Translations under genes and position numbers: made by a program
NCBI RefSeq assembly: GCF_018070325.1
Contig: NZ_JAGPXY010000002.1
Span: forward strand, 62,001 to 126,000
Direction of reading: 5' to 3'
DNA from: Micromonospora sp. H61
Lineage (GTDB): Bacteria > Actinomycetota > Actinomycetes > Mycobacteriales > Micromonosporaceae
DNA length: 64,000 nt
Shown: in pieces, positions 22,572-30,746 of the stretch
Position numbering within the stretch: the stretch's first letter is position 1
How the letters are laid out: the number at the start of each line of letters is the position of its first letter
The notes under the pieces: model-generated
Databases searched by the model: none
What the model was told of the DNA's origin: nothing
Seen by the model: only the letters and a program-made list of their open reading frames with translations

Positions 22572-23408
22572 ATGAGCGGGCACGTGACGGGGGCGGTGGC
22601 GGCGCTTGCCGACGAGTTGCCCCGCTGGGTTTCACTGCTGCGTGCGCCGAACCCGGGGCCGATGACCCTCGACGGCACCAACACCTGGGTGCTGCGCGCC
22701 CCGGCGGCCGAGTCCGGCATCGTGGTCGACCCGGGGCCGGCGGACGAGGGGCACCTGACCCGGATCGCCGAACACGGTCCGGTCGGGCTGATCCTGATCA
22801 CCCACGGCCACCCCGACCACACCGAGGGCGCGGCCCGGCTGAGTGAGCTGCTCGGCGGCGTGCACGTGCTCGCCGTCGACCCGGCGCACACCATCGGCGG
22901 CGAGCCGCTGACCGAGCCGGGCGAGCACTTCGGCGGCTTCGGTCTGCAGATCAGTCTGTTGGAGACGCCAGGGCACACCGCCGACTCGGTCTGCTTCCTG
23001 GTCGAGCACGGCGACGAGCGGGTGGTGCTCACCGGTGACACCATCCTCGGCCGGGGCACCACCGTGGTCGCCCATCCCGACGGTCACCTCGGTGACTATC
23101 TGAGCAGCCTGGAGCTGCTTTCGGCGTACCGGGGGATCCCGGCGCTGCCTGGACACGGCCCGGCACTGGCCGACTGCGCCGCCGCGGCCGACTTCTACCT
23201 CGCCCACCGCCGGGCCCGGCTCGACCAGGTCCGGGCGGCGGTCGCCGCTGGCGCCCACACCCCCGCCGACGTGGTGGCGACGGTCTACGCGGACGTGGAC
23301 CGCTCACTCTGGTGGGCAGCCGAATGGTCGGTCCGGGCGCAGCTGGAGTACCTGGGCGTCGACACCGGGGAATCCGCGCCCGGGGTCAGTGGGTTGGAGC
23401 ACATGTGA
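22572..23408 (+). CDS. MBL-fold metallo-hydrolase (Rv3677c-like)
   Basis: 278 aa, cytosolic. The metallo-beta-lactamase motifs are in order: THGHPDH (HxHxDH, about residues 78-84), TPGHT near residue 137, GDTILG near 158, and PGHGP near 195 as the last metal ligand. A helical C-terminal domain (HRRARLDQVRAAVAAGAHTPADVV... WSVRAQLEYL) is typical of LACTB2/glyoxalase-II-like members, some of which are endoribonucleases. Substrate unknown. In M. tuberculosis and Streptomyces this gene directly adjoins crp. Here about 19 kb separate them. Its stop overlaps the GTG of the cyclase gene (ATGTGA). Confidence 0.88.
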   Translation: MSGHVTGAVAALADELPRWVSLLRAPNPGPMTLDGTNTWVLRAPAAESGIVVDPGPADEGHLTRIAEHGPVGLILITHGHPDHTEGAARLSELLGGVHVLAVDPAHTIGGEPLTEPGEHFGGFGLQISLLETPGHTADSVCFLVEHGDERVVLTGDTILGRGTTVVAHPDGHLGDYLSSLELLSAYRGIPALPGHGPALADCAAAADFYLAHRRARLDQVRAAVAAGAHTPADVVATVYADVDRSLWWAAEWSVRAQLEYLGVDTGESAPGVSGLEHM

Positions 23409-26400
23409 CCTGCCCCGTGTGTGGAACCGTTGCCGTTCCCGGCGCGCGGTTCTGCCACAACTGTGGCGCCGCGCTGCCGGCCGCCGCCACGTTGCCGGCG
23501 GCCGAGCGCCGGGTGGTGACAGTGCTCTTCGGCGACCTCTCCGAGTTCACCTCCTGGTCGGAGGATCTCGACCCGGAACGCGTCGGCGCGGTCACCGACC
23601 GGGTGCTCGCCGCCCTCGCCGGTGCGGTGAAGACGTTCGGCGGGCACGTCGACAAGCTGACCGGTGACGGCATCATGGCGGTCTTCGGCGCCCCGGTGGC
23701 GCACGAGGACGACGCCGAACGTGCCGTCCGGGCCGCACTGTCCATGCAACGGGCCGTCCGCCGGGTGCTCGACGACGAGCGGGGCGGCGGCGCGCCGCTC
23801 GGGCTGCGAGTCGGGCTGAACACCGGCGACGTCATCGCGGGCATCCAGGCCGCCATTGAATACACGGTCATCGGCGACACGGTGAACACCGCGGCCCGGC
23901 TCGCCGACGCCGCCGCCGTCGGGGCCGTCTACGCAGGTGGTCGTACCGCCGCGGCCACCAGACACGTCTCCTCCTGGCGGGCGCTGCGCCCGCTGCGGCT
24001 CAAGGGAAAGCGTGAGCCGGTCGAGGCGTACGAGCTGCTGGGTCTGCTGGACGCGCCGGGCACCCGCTCGGGGCTGGGCGACGAGGCGCCGTACGTCGGC
24101 CGGGAGACGGAGATCGGTCGGGTCGCCGGCCGGCTCGCCGAGGTGATCGACCAGGGCGACCCGCGGGTGCTGCTGATGACCGCCGAGGCGGGCATCGGCA
24201 AGTCCCGGTTCGCCGCCGAGGTGGAGCGCCTCGCCGCCGGGTACGACGTCGGTGCTGGCCGGTACGCGGCGCACACCGGGGCCCGGGTGCTCTCGGTGCG
24301 CTGTGCCGCGTTCGGTGAGCGGCGACGGCTCGCGCCCCTGGCCGATCTGGTGCGGGCCGCCGTCGGTCTGCCCAGCGACGCGTCCACAGCGCTGACCCGC
24401 CCGGCGGTCGAGGAGCGGCTGCGCCGGCTCGGGCAGCGGCTCGCCCGCTCCGGTGCGGAGACACCGCCGATCTCCACGGAGCAACTGCTGGCCCTGCTCG
24501 GCTACGCCGAACTCCCGGCGCACGGCGGCAGCGACAGCGGTGAGTGGGGTGGATCGGGCACTCCGGCCGCGGACGCCGAGGTGGTGCCGAACGCTGTCGC
24601 CGACCTGCTCAGTGGGCTCGCCTCGGAGGCGCCGCTGGTGATCGTGGTGGACGACCTGCACGATGCCACCGCCGAGACGATCAAGGCCCTCGGGTTGACC
24701 CTGTCCAGGCTCACCGGCCCGGTGCTGGTGCTGCTGCTCGGCCGGCCCGAGTTGGTGCGTACCGCTGGCGCGCTGACCCGGGTCGCGGACGCCGAGGTGC
24801 ACTCGCTGCCGCCGCTGCGCGGTGCCGACGCGGCCCGGCTGCTCACGACTTACCTCGGCGGCGGCAAGCTGCCGCAGGCCGACACCGACAGGTTGCTCGC
24901 CACCGCGCAGGGCAACCCGTTCTACCTGGCTGAGCTGGTCACCCTGCTTATCGAACGGGGCGCGCTCACCACGGAATCAGTGCGCGGCGCCGCCTCGACG
25001 CGGGGTGCCACGGTGGATCGGTCCGGCTCCGGCGAGCGGGAGCAGAGCGGGTCGACCGGCTGGCGGCTGGTACCGGGCTCGCTGGGCAGTCGACTGCTCT
25101 CCCGGGACCTCGCCGCCGTGCTCGCGGCCCGGATCGACGCGTTGCCGCCGGACGCCCGGTCGGTGCTGCGCGACGCCGCGGTCACCGGTGACACGGTGCC
25201 GACCGGCGCGCTGGAGGCGATGCGGGAGCAGCGTGGCGGTCGCGACGGCCGGCCGTCGGCAGTGGTCGCGGTCGAGCTCGACCGGGCGGTCGAGGAGTTG
25301 CTGCAACGCCGCATGCTGCACCGCTCGCGGGCCGGCTACTCGTTCGCCACACCGCTCATGCGCGAGGCCGCGTACGCCGGGGTGAGCAAGGCCGAGTTGG
25401 CCGAGCGACACGCGGCGCTGGCCCGCTGGGCGGCTCCGGCGGACGAGACCACTGCCAGCACTGTGGGCGGGTTCACCGACGAGGCCCGGGACGACTTCGT
25501 GGCGACGCACGTCGAGCGGGCCGCCACGCTCGCCGACGCGGTGAAGCTACGTCCGGACGCGCCGGCCCGGGCGGTGGTTCCGCTCGGCGTGGCCGCGCTC
25601 GGCCGGGCCGCCCGCCGGTCGCTCTCCGCCGGTGAGCCGGCAATGGCCGTCGAGTACGCCGAGCGCGCCACCGAACTGGCCCGCGACGGGGTGCCGGCAG
25701 CCGATCGGGTGGTGCACGCCCGAGCGTTGCTCCAGGTCGGCCGGGTCACCGACGCGTTGGCGTACGCCGAGAAGATCGCCGCGAACGCGGGGGACGAGGT
25801 CACCCGGGTCAGTGCGCTGCTGTTGGCGGGGCAGGCCCAGGAGACCCTCGGCGATCAGGGCCGGGCGGTGACCGCCTGGCAGGAGGCGTTGCAGGTGGCC
25901 ACCGAGGGGCGGCTGCCCACGCAGCGGGCCACAGCGATGCGCCGGCTCGGCATGGCCGACTTCGTGGCGGGGCGGCTGAGTCAGGCGAGCAGCCGGTTGG
26001 CGGCCGCGTACCAGGTCAGCCTCGGTGCGCAGGACCGACGTGGGCAGGCGTGGTCCCTGCAGAACCTGGCCTGGGTGACCACCACCCGGGGTGACTTCGC
26101 CGGGACCGACGCGGTGCTCGGCCGGGCCGCCCGGCTCTTCGCCGAGCTGAAGGACCCGTACGGGCGGGCCTGGCTGCGTGGCACCACGGCGTTCGCCCGG
26201 CTGCTCGCCGGTCGACTGCGCGAGGCGTGTCGGATGGCGCAGGTGTTCCTGCCGTTCGGCGAGCGGGTCGGTGAGGCGTGGGCGGTGGGCACGTTGCGGG
26301 CGGTGGCGGCGTTCGCCACGGCCGAGCTGGGTGACCTGGCCGAGGCGGACCGGGAGGCCCGGCGGGCGTACCGGGAGTTCGCCGCCGCGTCCGACGACTG

Positions 26401-27055
26401 GGGGCGTGGGTTCGCCCTGGTGGTCCGGGCGGTGGTGGCGCGTGGCCTGGGCGAGCCGGAGCACGCTGCGGACCTGCTCACCGACGCCCTGGCGTACGCG
26501 GAGCGCACCTCGCATCCGCTGCTCACCGGGATGGCCGGCACACTGCGCGGCTTCGTCGCGTTGGACATGGGCGACTGCGAGACGGCCGAGCGGGTGGCCC
26601 GCGCGGTGCTGACCGCAGTGGAGCCGCACAACCCGCAGGCGCCGGCGCAGGTGGCGCCCCGGGTGTTGCTGGCGACGGCCCGTCTCGCGGCCGGCGACTC
26701 GGCGACAGCGGTCGGGCTGCTGGCCCCGGTGGCCACGGCCGCCGCGAACGCCCCGTCGCTGCTCTTCTCCCGCCGTCAGACGATGGCCCAGTACGCTGCG
26801 GCGCTGCTCGCTCACGGTCAGCGGGAGCAGGCGTTGGACTGGGCGCGCCGGGCGGTCACCGCGCCGGCCGAGGACGTGCGCAGCCAGGTGATCGCGGCGA
26901 GTGTGCTGGCCGAGGCGTTGGCCGCCTGCGGTCGCCCGGCGGAGGCGCTGTCGTGTGCGCAGGAGGCGGTCCGCCTGGCGTACGCCACCGAGCAGCGCAG
27001 CGAACGAGCCGCAGCCGACGCCCTCCACACCCGCCTAACAACCGCCCAGCCCTAA
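23405..27055 (+). CDS. Class III adenylate cyclase - AAA ATPase - TPR regulator with N-terminal zinc ribbon
   Basis: 1216 aa. Residues 2-22 hold a double-CxxC zinc ribbon (CPVCGT... CHNCGA). A class III cyclase domain follows (about 35-215): LFGDLSEFTSW and KLTGDGIMAVFG give the two metal Asp, the Lys and GDTVNTAARL give the adenine-specific Lys/Asp pair plus the transition-state Asn and Arg, so ATP to cAMP is expected. Next is an AAA/STAND ATPase (Walker A TAEAGIGKSRF near 255; Walker B-like LVIVVDDLHD near 415), then TPR-like helical repeats from about 720 to the end. No HTH is seen at the C-terminus. GTG 23405 overlaps the MBL stop. The architecture resembles M. tuberculosis Rv0891/Rv1358-type cyclase-ATPases. 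The activating signal is unknown. Confidence 0.9.
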   Translation: MTCPVCGTVAVPGARFCHNCGAALPAAATLPAAERRVVTVLFGDLSEFTSWSEDLDPERVGAVTDRVLAALAGAVKTFGGHVDKLTGDGIMAVFGAPVAHEDDAERAVRAALSMQRAVRRVLDDERGGGAPLGLRVGLNTGDVIAGIQAAIEYTVIGDTVNTAARLADAAAVGAVYAGGRTAAATRHVSSWRALRPLRLKGKREPVEAYELLGLLDAPGTRSGLGDEAPYVGRETEIGRVAGRLAEVIDQGDPRVLLMTAEAGIGKSRFAAEVERLAAGYDVGAGRYAAHTGARVLSVRCAAFGERRRLAPLADLVRAAVGLPSDASTALTRPAVEERLRRLGQRLARSGAETPPISTEQLLALLGYAELPAHGGSDSGEWGGSGTPAADAEVVPNAVADLLSGLASEAPLVIVVDDLHDATAETIKALGLTLSRLTGPVLVLLLGRPELVRTAGALTRVADAEVHSLPPLRGADAARLLTTYLGGGKLPQADTDRLLATAQGNPFYLAELVTLLIERGALTTESVRGAASTRGATVDRSGSGEREQSGSTGWRLVPGSLGSRLLSRDLAAVLAARIDALPPDARSVLRDAAVTGDTVPTGALEAMREQRGGRDGRPSAVVAVELDRAVEELLQRRMLHRSRAGYSFATPLMREAAYAGVSKAELAERHAALARWAAPADETTASTVGGFTDEARDDFVATHVERAATLADAVKLRPDAPARAVVPLGVAALGRAARRSLSAGEPAMAVEYAERATELARDGVPAADRVVHARALLQVGRVTDALAYAEKIAANAGDEVTRVSALLLAGQAQETLGDQGRAVTAWQEALQVATEGRLPTQRATAMRRLGMADFVAGRLSQASSRLAAAYQVSLGAQDRRGQAWSLQNLAWVTTTRGDFAGTDAVLGRAARLFAELKDPYGRAWLRGTTAFARLLAGRLREACRMAQVFLPFGERVGEAWAVGTLRAVAAFATAELGDLAEADREARRAYREFAAASDDWGRGFALVVRAVVARGLGEPEHAADLLTDALAYAERTSHPLLTGMAGTLRGFVALDMGDCETAERVARAVLTAVEPHNPQAPAQVAPRVLLATARLAAGDSATAVGLLAPVATAAANAPSLLFSRRQTMAQYAAALLAHGQREQALDWARRAVTAPAEDVRSQVIAASVLAEALAACGRPAEALSCAQEAVRLAYATEQRSERAAADALHTRLTTAQP

Positions 27056-27086
27056 CCCCCTAACCCCTGCCCCCTCACCCTCCGCT

Positions 27087-27146
27087 GTTGATCAAGAGGT
27101 TTGGGTCAGAATTCGGGCCGCCGATGACCGAAAGCTCTTGATCAAC
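27087..27146. repeat. Intergenic inverted repeat, TTGATCAAGAG type
   Basis: 22-nt arms (27087-27108 and 27125-27146) pair with two mismatches around a 16-nt loop. Each arm itself contains the palindrome ttgatcaa. It lies 31 nt after the cyclase stop and before the next promoter. Confidence 0.8.
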
Positions 27147-27212
27147 GCGACCCTGGGGGTGGGGGTGCAGGGTTTTGCCGGTTCCGGGGATGTGGTGGTC
27201 GGGGGGAGCGGC

Positions 27213-27218
27213 TAGCGT
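27213..27218 (+). promoter_or_regulatory. Putative -10 for the 167-aa membrane protein gene
   Basis: TAGCGT fits TANNNT and lies 58 nt before ATG 27277, leaving a leader of about 50 nt. Confidence 0.4.
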
Positions 27219-27276
27219 GTCACCACCGCGTACGGGTCCACAGTGGTGACCGTCGCCGTGCCTGGGGAGGCCCTTC

Positions 27277-27780
27277 ATGAAGCTGCCGCGATCCATCGCG
27301 GGCTGGACCATCGCGGTCTTCGGCGTGTTGGCGCTGGTGATGGGCGCGGTTGGGCTGCTCTGGCCGGAGGCGCAGCTGCGCATGCTCGGGTTCGAGGTGC
27401 CGGCGACGCGGGCCGTCGGTGATCACACCGGGACGTTCCTGCTGGCGTCCTCGATGGCGGCCTTCAACATGGGCGTCTACTACCTGCTCGCCACGGTGAC
27501 CGAGTGGCGGGCGTTCTACCGGTTCACAGTGGTCTTCCGGCTGGTCACGTTCACCGTGTTCACCATCGCGGTGCTGGCCGACATCGCTCCCGAGCGGTTC
27601 TTCGGGGTGGCGGCGTGGGAAGGGCTGGGCGCCGTGGCCACCGCCATCGGTCTGCGTCTGGACGCCCGGCGGGGCATCCCGGCCGGCGGGGTCGGATCGT
27701 CCGAGGGTGCCGGGACGACTGCGGTCGCCGAGGAGGGTACCGGTCCCACCGGTGCGGCTCCGGCGGACGCGGTGCGCTGA
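27277..27780 (+). CDS. Four-helix membrane protein, function unknown
   Basis: 167 aa with four hydrophobic segments (about residues 8-28, 48-70, 82-102 and 108-125) and a hydrophilic Ala/Gly/Thr-rich C-terminal tail. The sequence around TGTFLLASSMAAFNMGVYYLLA and WRAFYRFTVVFRLVTF is characteristic, but I cannot name the family. It stands alone, with its own probable promoter, between the cyclase and kinase genes. Confidence 0.65.
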   Translation: MKLPRSIAGWTIAVFGVLALVMGAVGLLWPEAQLRMLGFEVPATRAVGDHTGTFLLASSMAAFNMGVYYLLATVTEWRAFYRFTVVFRLVTFTVFTIAVLADIAPERFFGVAAWEGLGAVATAIGLRLDARRGIPAGGVGSSEGAGTTAVAEEGTGPTGAAPADAVR

Positions 27781-27798
27781 GCCATCGGTCGGGTTGGG

Positions 27799-27804
27799 TA
27801 TTTT
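27799..27804 (+). promoter_or_regulatory. Putative leaderless promoter -10 (Ser/Thr kinase)
   Basis: TATTTT, unusually AT-rich for this window, ends 6 nt before GTG 27811. No ribosome site lies between. Confidence 0.55.
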
Positions 27805-27810
27805 CGAGCG

Positions 27811-29307
27811 GTGACCGACACCCCGACCGGCGGCCTGCCAGTGCCGATCGTGCCCGGCCTGACCGATTTGCGGGTCTTTGCCCGGGGCGGGTACGCGACC
27901 GTCTACCAGGCCACCCAGATCTCGGTGGGTCGCGAGGTCGCCGTCAAGGTGGAGAACCGGACGCTGGACAGCGAGCGCGATCAGGCCCGCTTCCTGCGCG
28001 AGGCGCGGGCGGCCGGCCGGATGTCGTCACACCCGCACGTGGTGGACCTCTTCGACGTGGGGGTCACAGTCGATCAGCACCCCTACCTGATCATGGAGCT
28101 CTGCGACGGCTCGTACGCCGAACGGATGCGCACCTCGCCGCTCGGCCCGGTGGAGGCCCGTGACCTCGGCATCAAGATCGCGGACGCGCTGGCCCACTCG
28201 CACGCCGCCGGGGTGCTGCACCGCGACGTGAAACCAGCGAACATCCTCTACTCGCACTTCAACTCGGCGGTGCTCGCCGACTTCGGGCTCGCCGTCCTCG
28301 CCGAGCACCGGGACGCCTCGGTCACCCTGGAGGTGCTCACCCCGGCGTACGCGCCGCCGGAGATGTTCAGCCACAGCCCGCCGTCGCCGGCCGTCGACGT
28401 GTACGCCCTCTGCGCCACCCTCTACGCGGTGATGCACGGCCGGCCACCGCGCTGGCAGTCCGAGCGCAACCCGAGCCTGGTCACCGTGCTGGAGATGTTC
28501 AACCAGCCGCTCCCCGCCCTGCCCGGGGTCCCGGACGAGCTGATCGACGTGCTGCGCGTCGGCATGGCCAACGACCCGGGCGAGCGTCCCTCCGCCCTGG
28601 AGTTGCACGACCTGCTCAGCAACCTGCCACTCGGCTCACCAGCGGCACCGGTCAGCGGCGCTCCGGTCGGCGGCGCCGTCACGCTCTCCGGCCCGTACGC
28701 GGCCAGCCAGCCGGTGCCCCGACCGCCCATCGAGGACACTCAGCGAAGCGACCCCGCCGGTCGACGGTGGCGGCGCTGGCTCTTCGGCGGCGCCGGGGTG
28801 CTCGCGCTCGCCGCCTCCGCGACCGCCGGGGCCTGGGTCGCCGACCGGGCGCCACCAACCCCCCCATACCCGTCGGCCACGCAGATCGCCGCACCGGCGA
28901 CCGGGCCGTTGCCCGGCTGCGCGACCGGCACCGGTGCGCCCACCGCCCTGCCCGAGGGTGCCCGGTGCCTGCCCGAGTTGGAGTGCTTCGGCCCGATGCG
29001 GATACGCGGCAGCCGCGCCGAGGCGGCTCGGCTGTCCTGCGCCGGCCGGCACACCTGGGAGACGTACGCCGAGGGCATCCTGCCGGTGTCGCTGGTCGGC
29101 GCCGACTACGACGAGGTGGCCGCCGCTGAGCCGGTGCGGCAGGTGTGCAGCGCCAGGACGTTCCGGTTGACCACCGGGATCGCCGAGGCGACCGGCTGGC
29201 ACCTGGAGGTCCTACCGCCGGTCGACGGCAGCATCGACCGGACCTACCGGTGTCTGGCGGGGCGCGGCGTGGACGCGCTCTCCGCGCCCACGCTCACCGG
29301 CCGCTGA
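27811..29307 (+). CDS. Membrane Ser/Thr protein kinase (PknB family) with cysteine-rich exterior domain
   Basis: 498 aa. The Hanks-type kinase domain (about 10-270) has glycine loop ARGGYATVY, catalytic Lys in REVAVKVEN, HRDVKPANIL, DFGLAV and the APE-equivalent YAPPEMF, so it should be active. A linker of about 50 residues leads to one transmembrane helix (LFGGAGVLALAASATAGAWVA, about 328-348) and an exterior domain of about 145 aa with six cysteines (CATGTG, RCLPELEC, SCAGRHTW, CSARTF, RCLAGR). The CAGRHTWETYAEG stretch resembles septum-formation-type exterior domains. No PASTA repeats are present. Substrates are unknown. Its last 14 nt overlap a convergent gene. Confidence 0.88.
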   Translation: MTDTPTGGLPVPIVPGLTDLRVFARGGYATVYQATQISVGREVAVKVENRTLDSERDQARFLREARAAGRMSSHPHVVDLFDVGVTVDQHPYLIMELCDGSYAERMRTSPLGPVEARDLGIKIADALAHSHAAGVLHRDVKPANILYSHFNSAVLADFGLAVLAEHRDASVTLEVLTPAYAPPEMFSHSPPSPAVDVYALCATLYAVMHGRPPRWQSERNPSLVTVLEMFNQPLPALPGVPDELIDVLRVGMANDPGERPSALELHDLLSNLPLGSPAAPVSGAPVGGAVTLSGPYAASQPVPRPPIEDTQRSDPAGRRWRRWLFGGAGVLALAASATAGAWVADRAPPTPPYPSATQIAAPATGPLPGCATGTGAPTALPEGARCLPELECFGPMRIRGSRAEAARLSCAGRHTWETYAEGILPVSLVGADYDEVAAAEPVRQVCSARTFRLTTGIAEATGWHLEVLPPVDGSIDRTYRCLAGRGVDALSAPTLTGR

Positions 29308-29635
29308 GCCCGTTCGACCCGCGTCGGCGGTCACGCACCGCACGCAACGCGTCCCTGGGGTCCAGAGCGTCGAGGGTGTCCGCGTCGATTCCGTACGGCA
29401 TCAGCTCGGGCGGCCCGACGACTGCCGACCGGTCCGCCGGCTCCGGATCGTCGACCTGACGGGCGGCGGAGACCGCGACCCCGGCGACCATGGTCATTAG
29501 CACGCAGAGCAGCGCGAGAACCACGCCGAGGAGGTCCTGTCGGCGCCACACGACCAGCATGACCAGCGGCGCTAGGGCCCCAAGCGCCGCGAGCACCGCC
29601 ACCGTGCGCGCATCGGGTCTGGACAATCGGCTCAC
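29294..29635 (-). CDS. Small two-helix membrane protein
   Basis: 113 aa with two hydrophobic segments (about residues 12-30 and 34-57) and a cytosolic C-terminus with many charges (DADTLDALDPRDALRAVRDRRRG). Starts at GTG 29635. It overlaps the kinase gene tail to tail by 14 nt, which makes it somewhat uncertain, but codon bias and membrane pattern support a real gene. Family not recognised. Confidence 0.6.
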   Translation of the reverse strand: MSRLSRPDARTVAVLAALGALAPLVMLVVWRRQDLLGVVLALLCVLMTMVAGVAVSAARQVDDPEPADRSAVVGPPELMPYGIDADTLDALDPRDALRAVRDRRRGSNGLSGR

Positions 29636-29804
29636 CCGTCCAGCATGTCGCGACTGGGCCGGCTGTCAACCGCAGAGCCCGACCGCCGCGCCGATCGACG
29701 TCGATCCGAGCCACCCGCTCGACAGGGTCCACCGCGCCCACACGGATTGGACAAGAACGGCTACTCTCGGTGTTCCGCAGGCCCTTCCGGTAGCGAGGTC
29801 GCCC

Positions 29805-30746
29805 ATGAACTCAGGCAGTTCGCAGTCCCGGCTCCGCTCGATCGCGTCGACGCTGGCGGTCGCTCTCACTCTCGTGCTCGCCGCCGCGGCCGGTTGCGAC
29901 AGCCGGAAGGAACCGGACCTGCCCTCCGTGCAGGAAAAGATGCGCGAGACGCACATCTACGGTCAGTCGAAGCTCCGGATCGGTGTCGCCACCAACGAGC
30001 CGCTGATGGGTGAGTTGCGGAACGGCCAGCACGTCGGGTTCGACGTCGAGATCGCCCGGTACGTCGCGGCCTCCCTCGGCTACGAGGGGGAACAGCGGCT
30101 GGAGTTCGTGTCGGTCGCCACCGAGGACCGCATCCCGTCGCTGCAGGGTGGCACCGTCGACCTGGTGGTCTCCAGCTTCTCCATGACGGAAGACCGCAAG
30201 CAGTTGGTCAGCTTCGCCGGGCCGTACTTCGTCACCACGCAGGAGGTGATGGTGCCGGTTCGACTCAAGGACAAGATCCGCACCATTGAGGATCTGCGCG
30301 ACCCGGCGTACAAGGTCTGTACCAGCGGCGGCTCCACCACCGAGGCCGAGTTGGAGAAGCACCAGGTCAAGACGTTCGTGGTCAAGGACGTCGGCGACTG
30401 CGTCGATGGCATCCGCAAGGGCCGGTACGACGCGGTCAGCTCCGACGAGTCGATCCTCGCCGGTTTCCTGGCCAGCTTCCCCAAGGAGTTCGAGATCGTG
30501 GACATGCCGTTCGGCACCAGCGAGTTGCTGGGCGTCGGCGTGCCGATCGGTGATCCCGCGCTGCGCGACCTGGTCGCGTTCTTCCTGCAGAAGAGCTACG
30601 TGCAGGGCCGCGACGGAGATGCCAGCCCGTGGCAGACCGCGTACAACCGGACCCTGGGCCCCTGGCTGAAGGCCGAGAAGCGCCAGCCGCAGCCGCTGGA
30701 GGTGCCGAAGCTTGTCGACTTCGACGACAAGGCGCCCGCGAAGTGA
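29805..30746 (+). CDS. Extracellular solute-binding lipoprotein, glutamate/polar amino-acid type
   Basis: 313 aa. A signal peptide with lipobox (LAAAAGC, Cys near residue 31) precedes a type 3 periplasmic-binding-protein fold: LRIGVATNEPLMGELRNGQHVGFDVEIARYVA, then FVSVATEDRIPSLQGGTVDLVV and SFAGPYFVTTQEVMV. It is close to actinobacterial GluB-like glutamate binders. No ABC permease or ATPase gene is adjacent. Instead its stop overlaps the GTG of a polytopic membrane protein gene, so it may serve as a sensor subunit or an orphan binder. GAGG precedes ATG 29805. Confidence 0.85.
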   Translation: MNSGSSQSRLRSIASTLAVALTLVLAAAAGCDSRKEPDLPSVQEKMRETHIYGQSKLRIGVATNEPLMGELRNGQHVGFDVEIARYVAASLGYEGEQRLEFVSVATEDRIPSLQGGTVDLVVSSFSMTEDRKQLVSFAGPYFVTTQEVMVPVRLKDKIRTIEDLRDPAYKVCTSGGSTTEAELEKHQVKTFVVKDVGDCVDGIRKGRYDAVSSDESILAGFLASFPKEFEIVDMPFGTSELLGVGVPIGDPALRDLVAFFLQKSYVQGRDGDASPWQTAYNRTLGPWLKAEKRQPQPLEVPKLVDFDDKAPAK

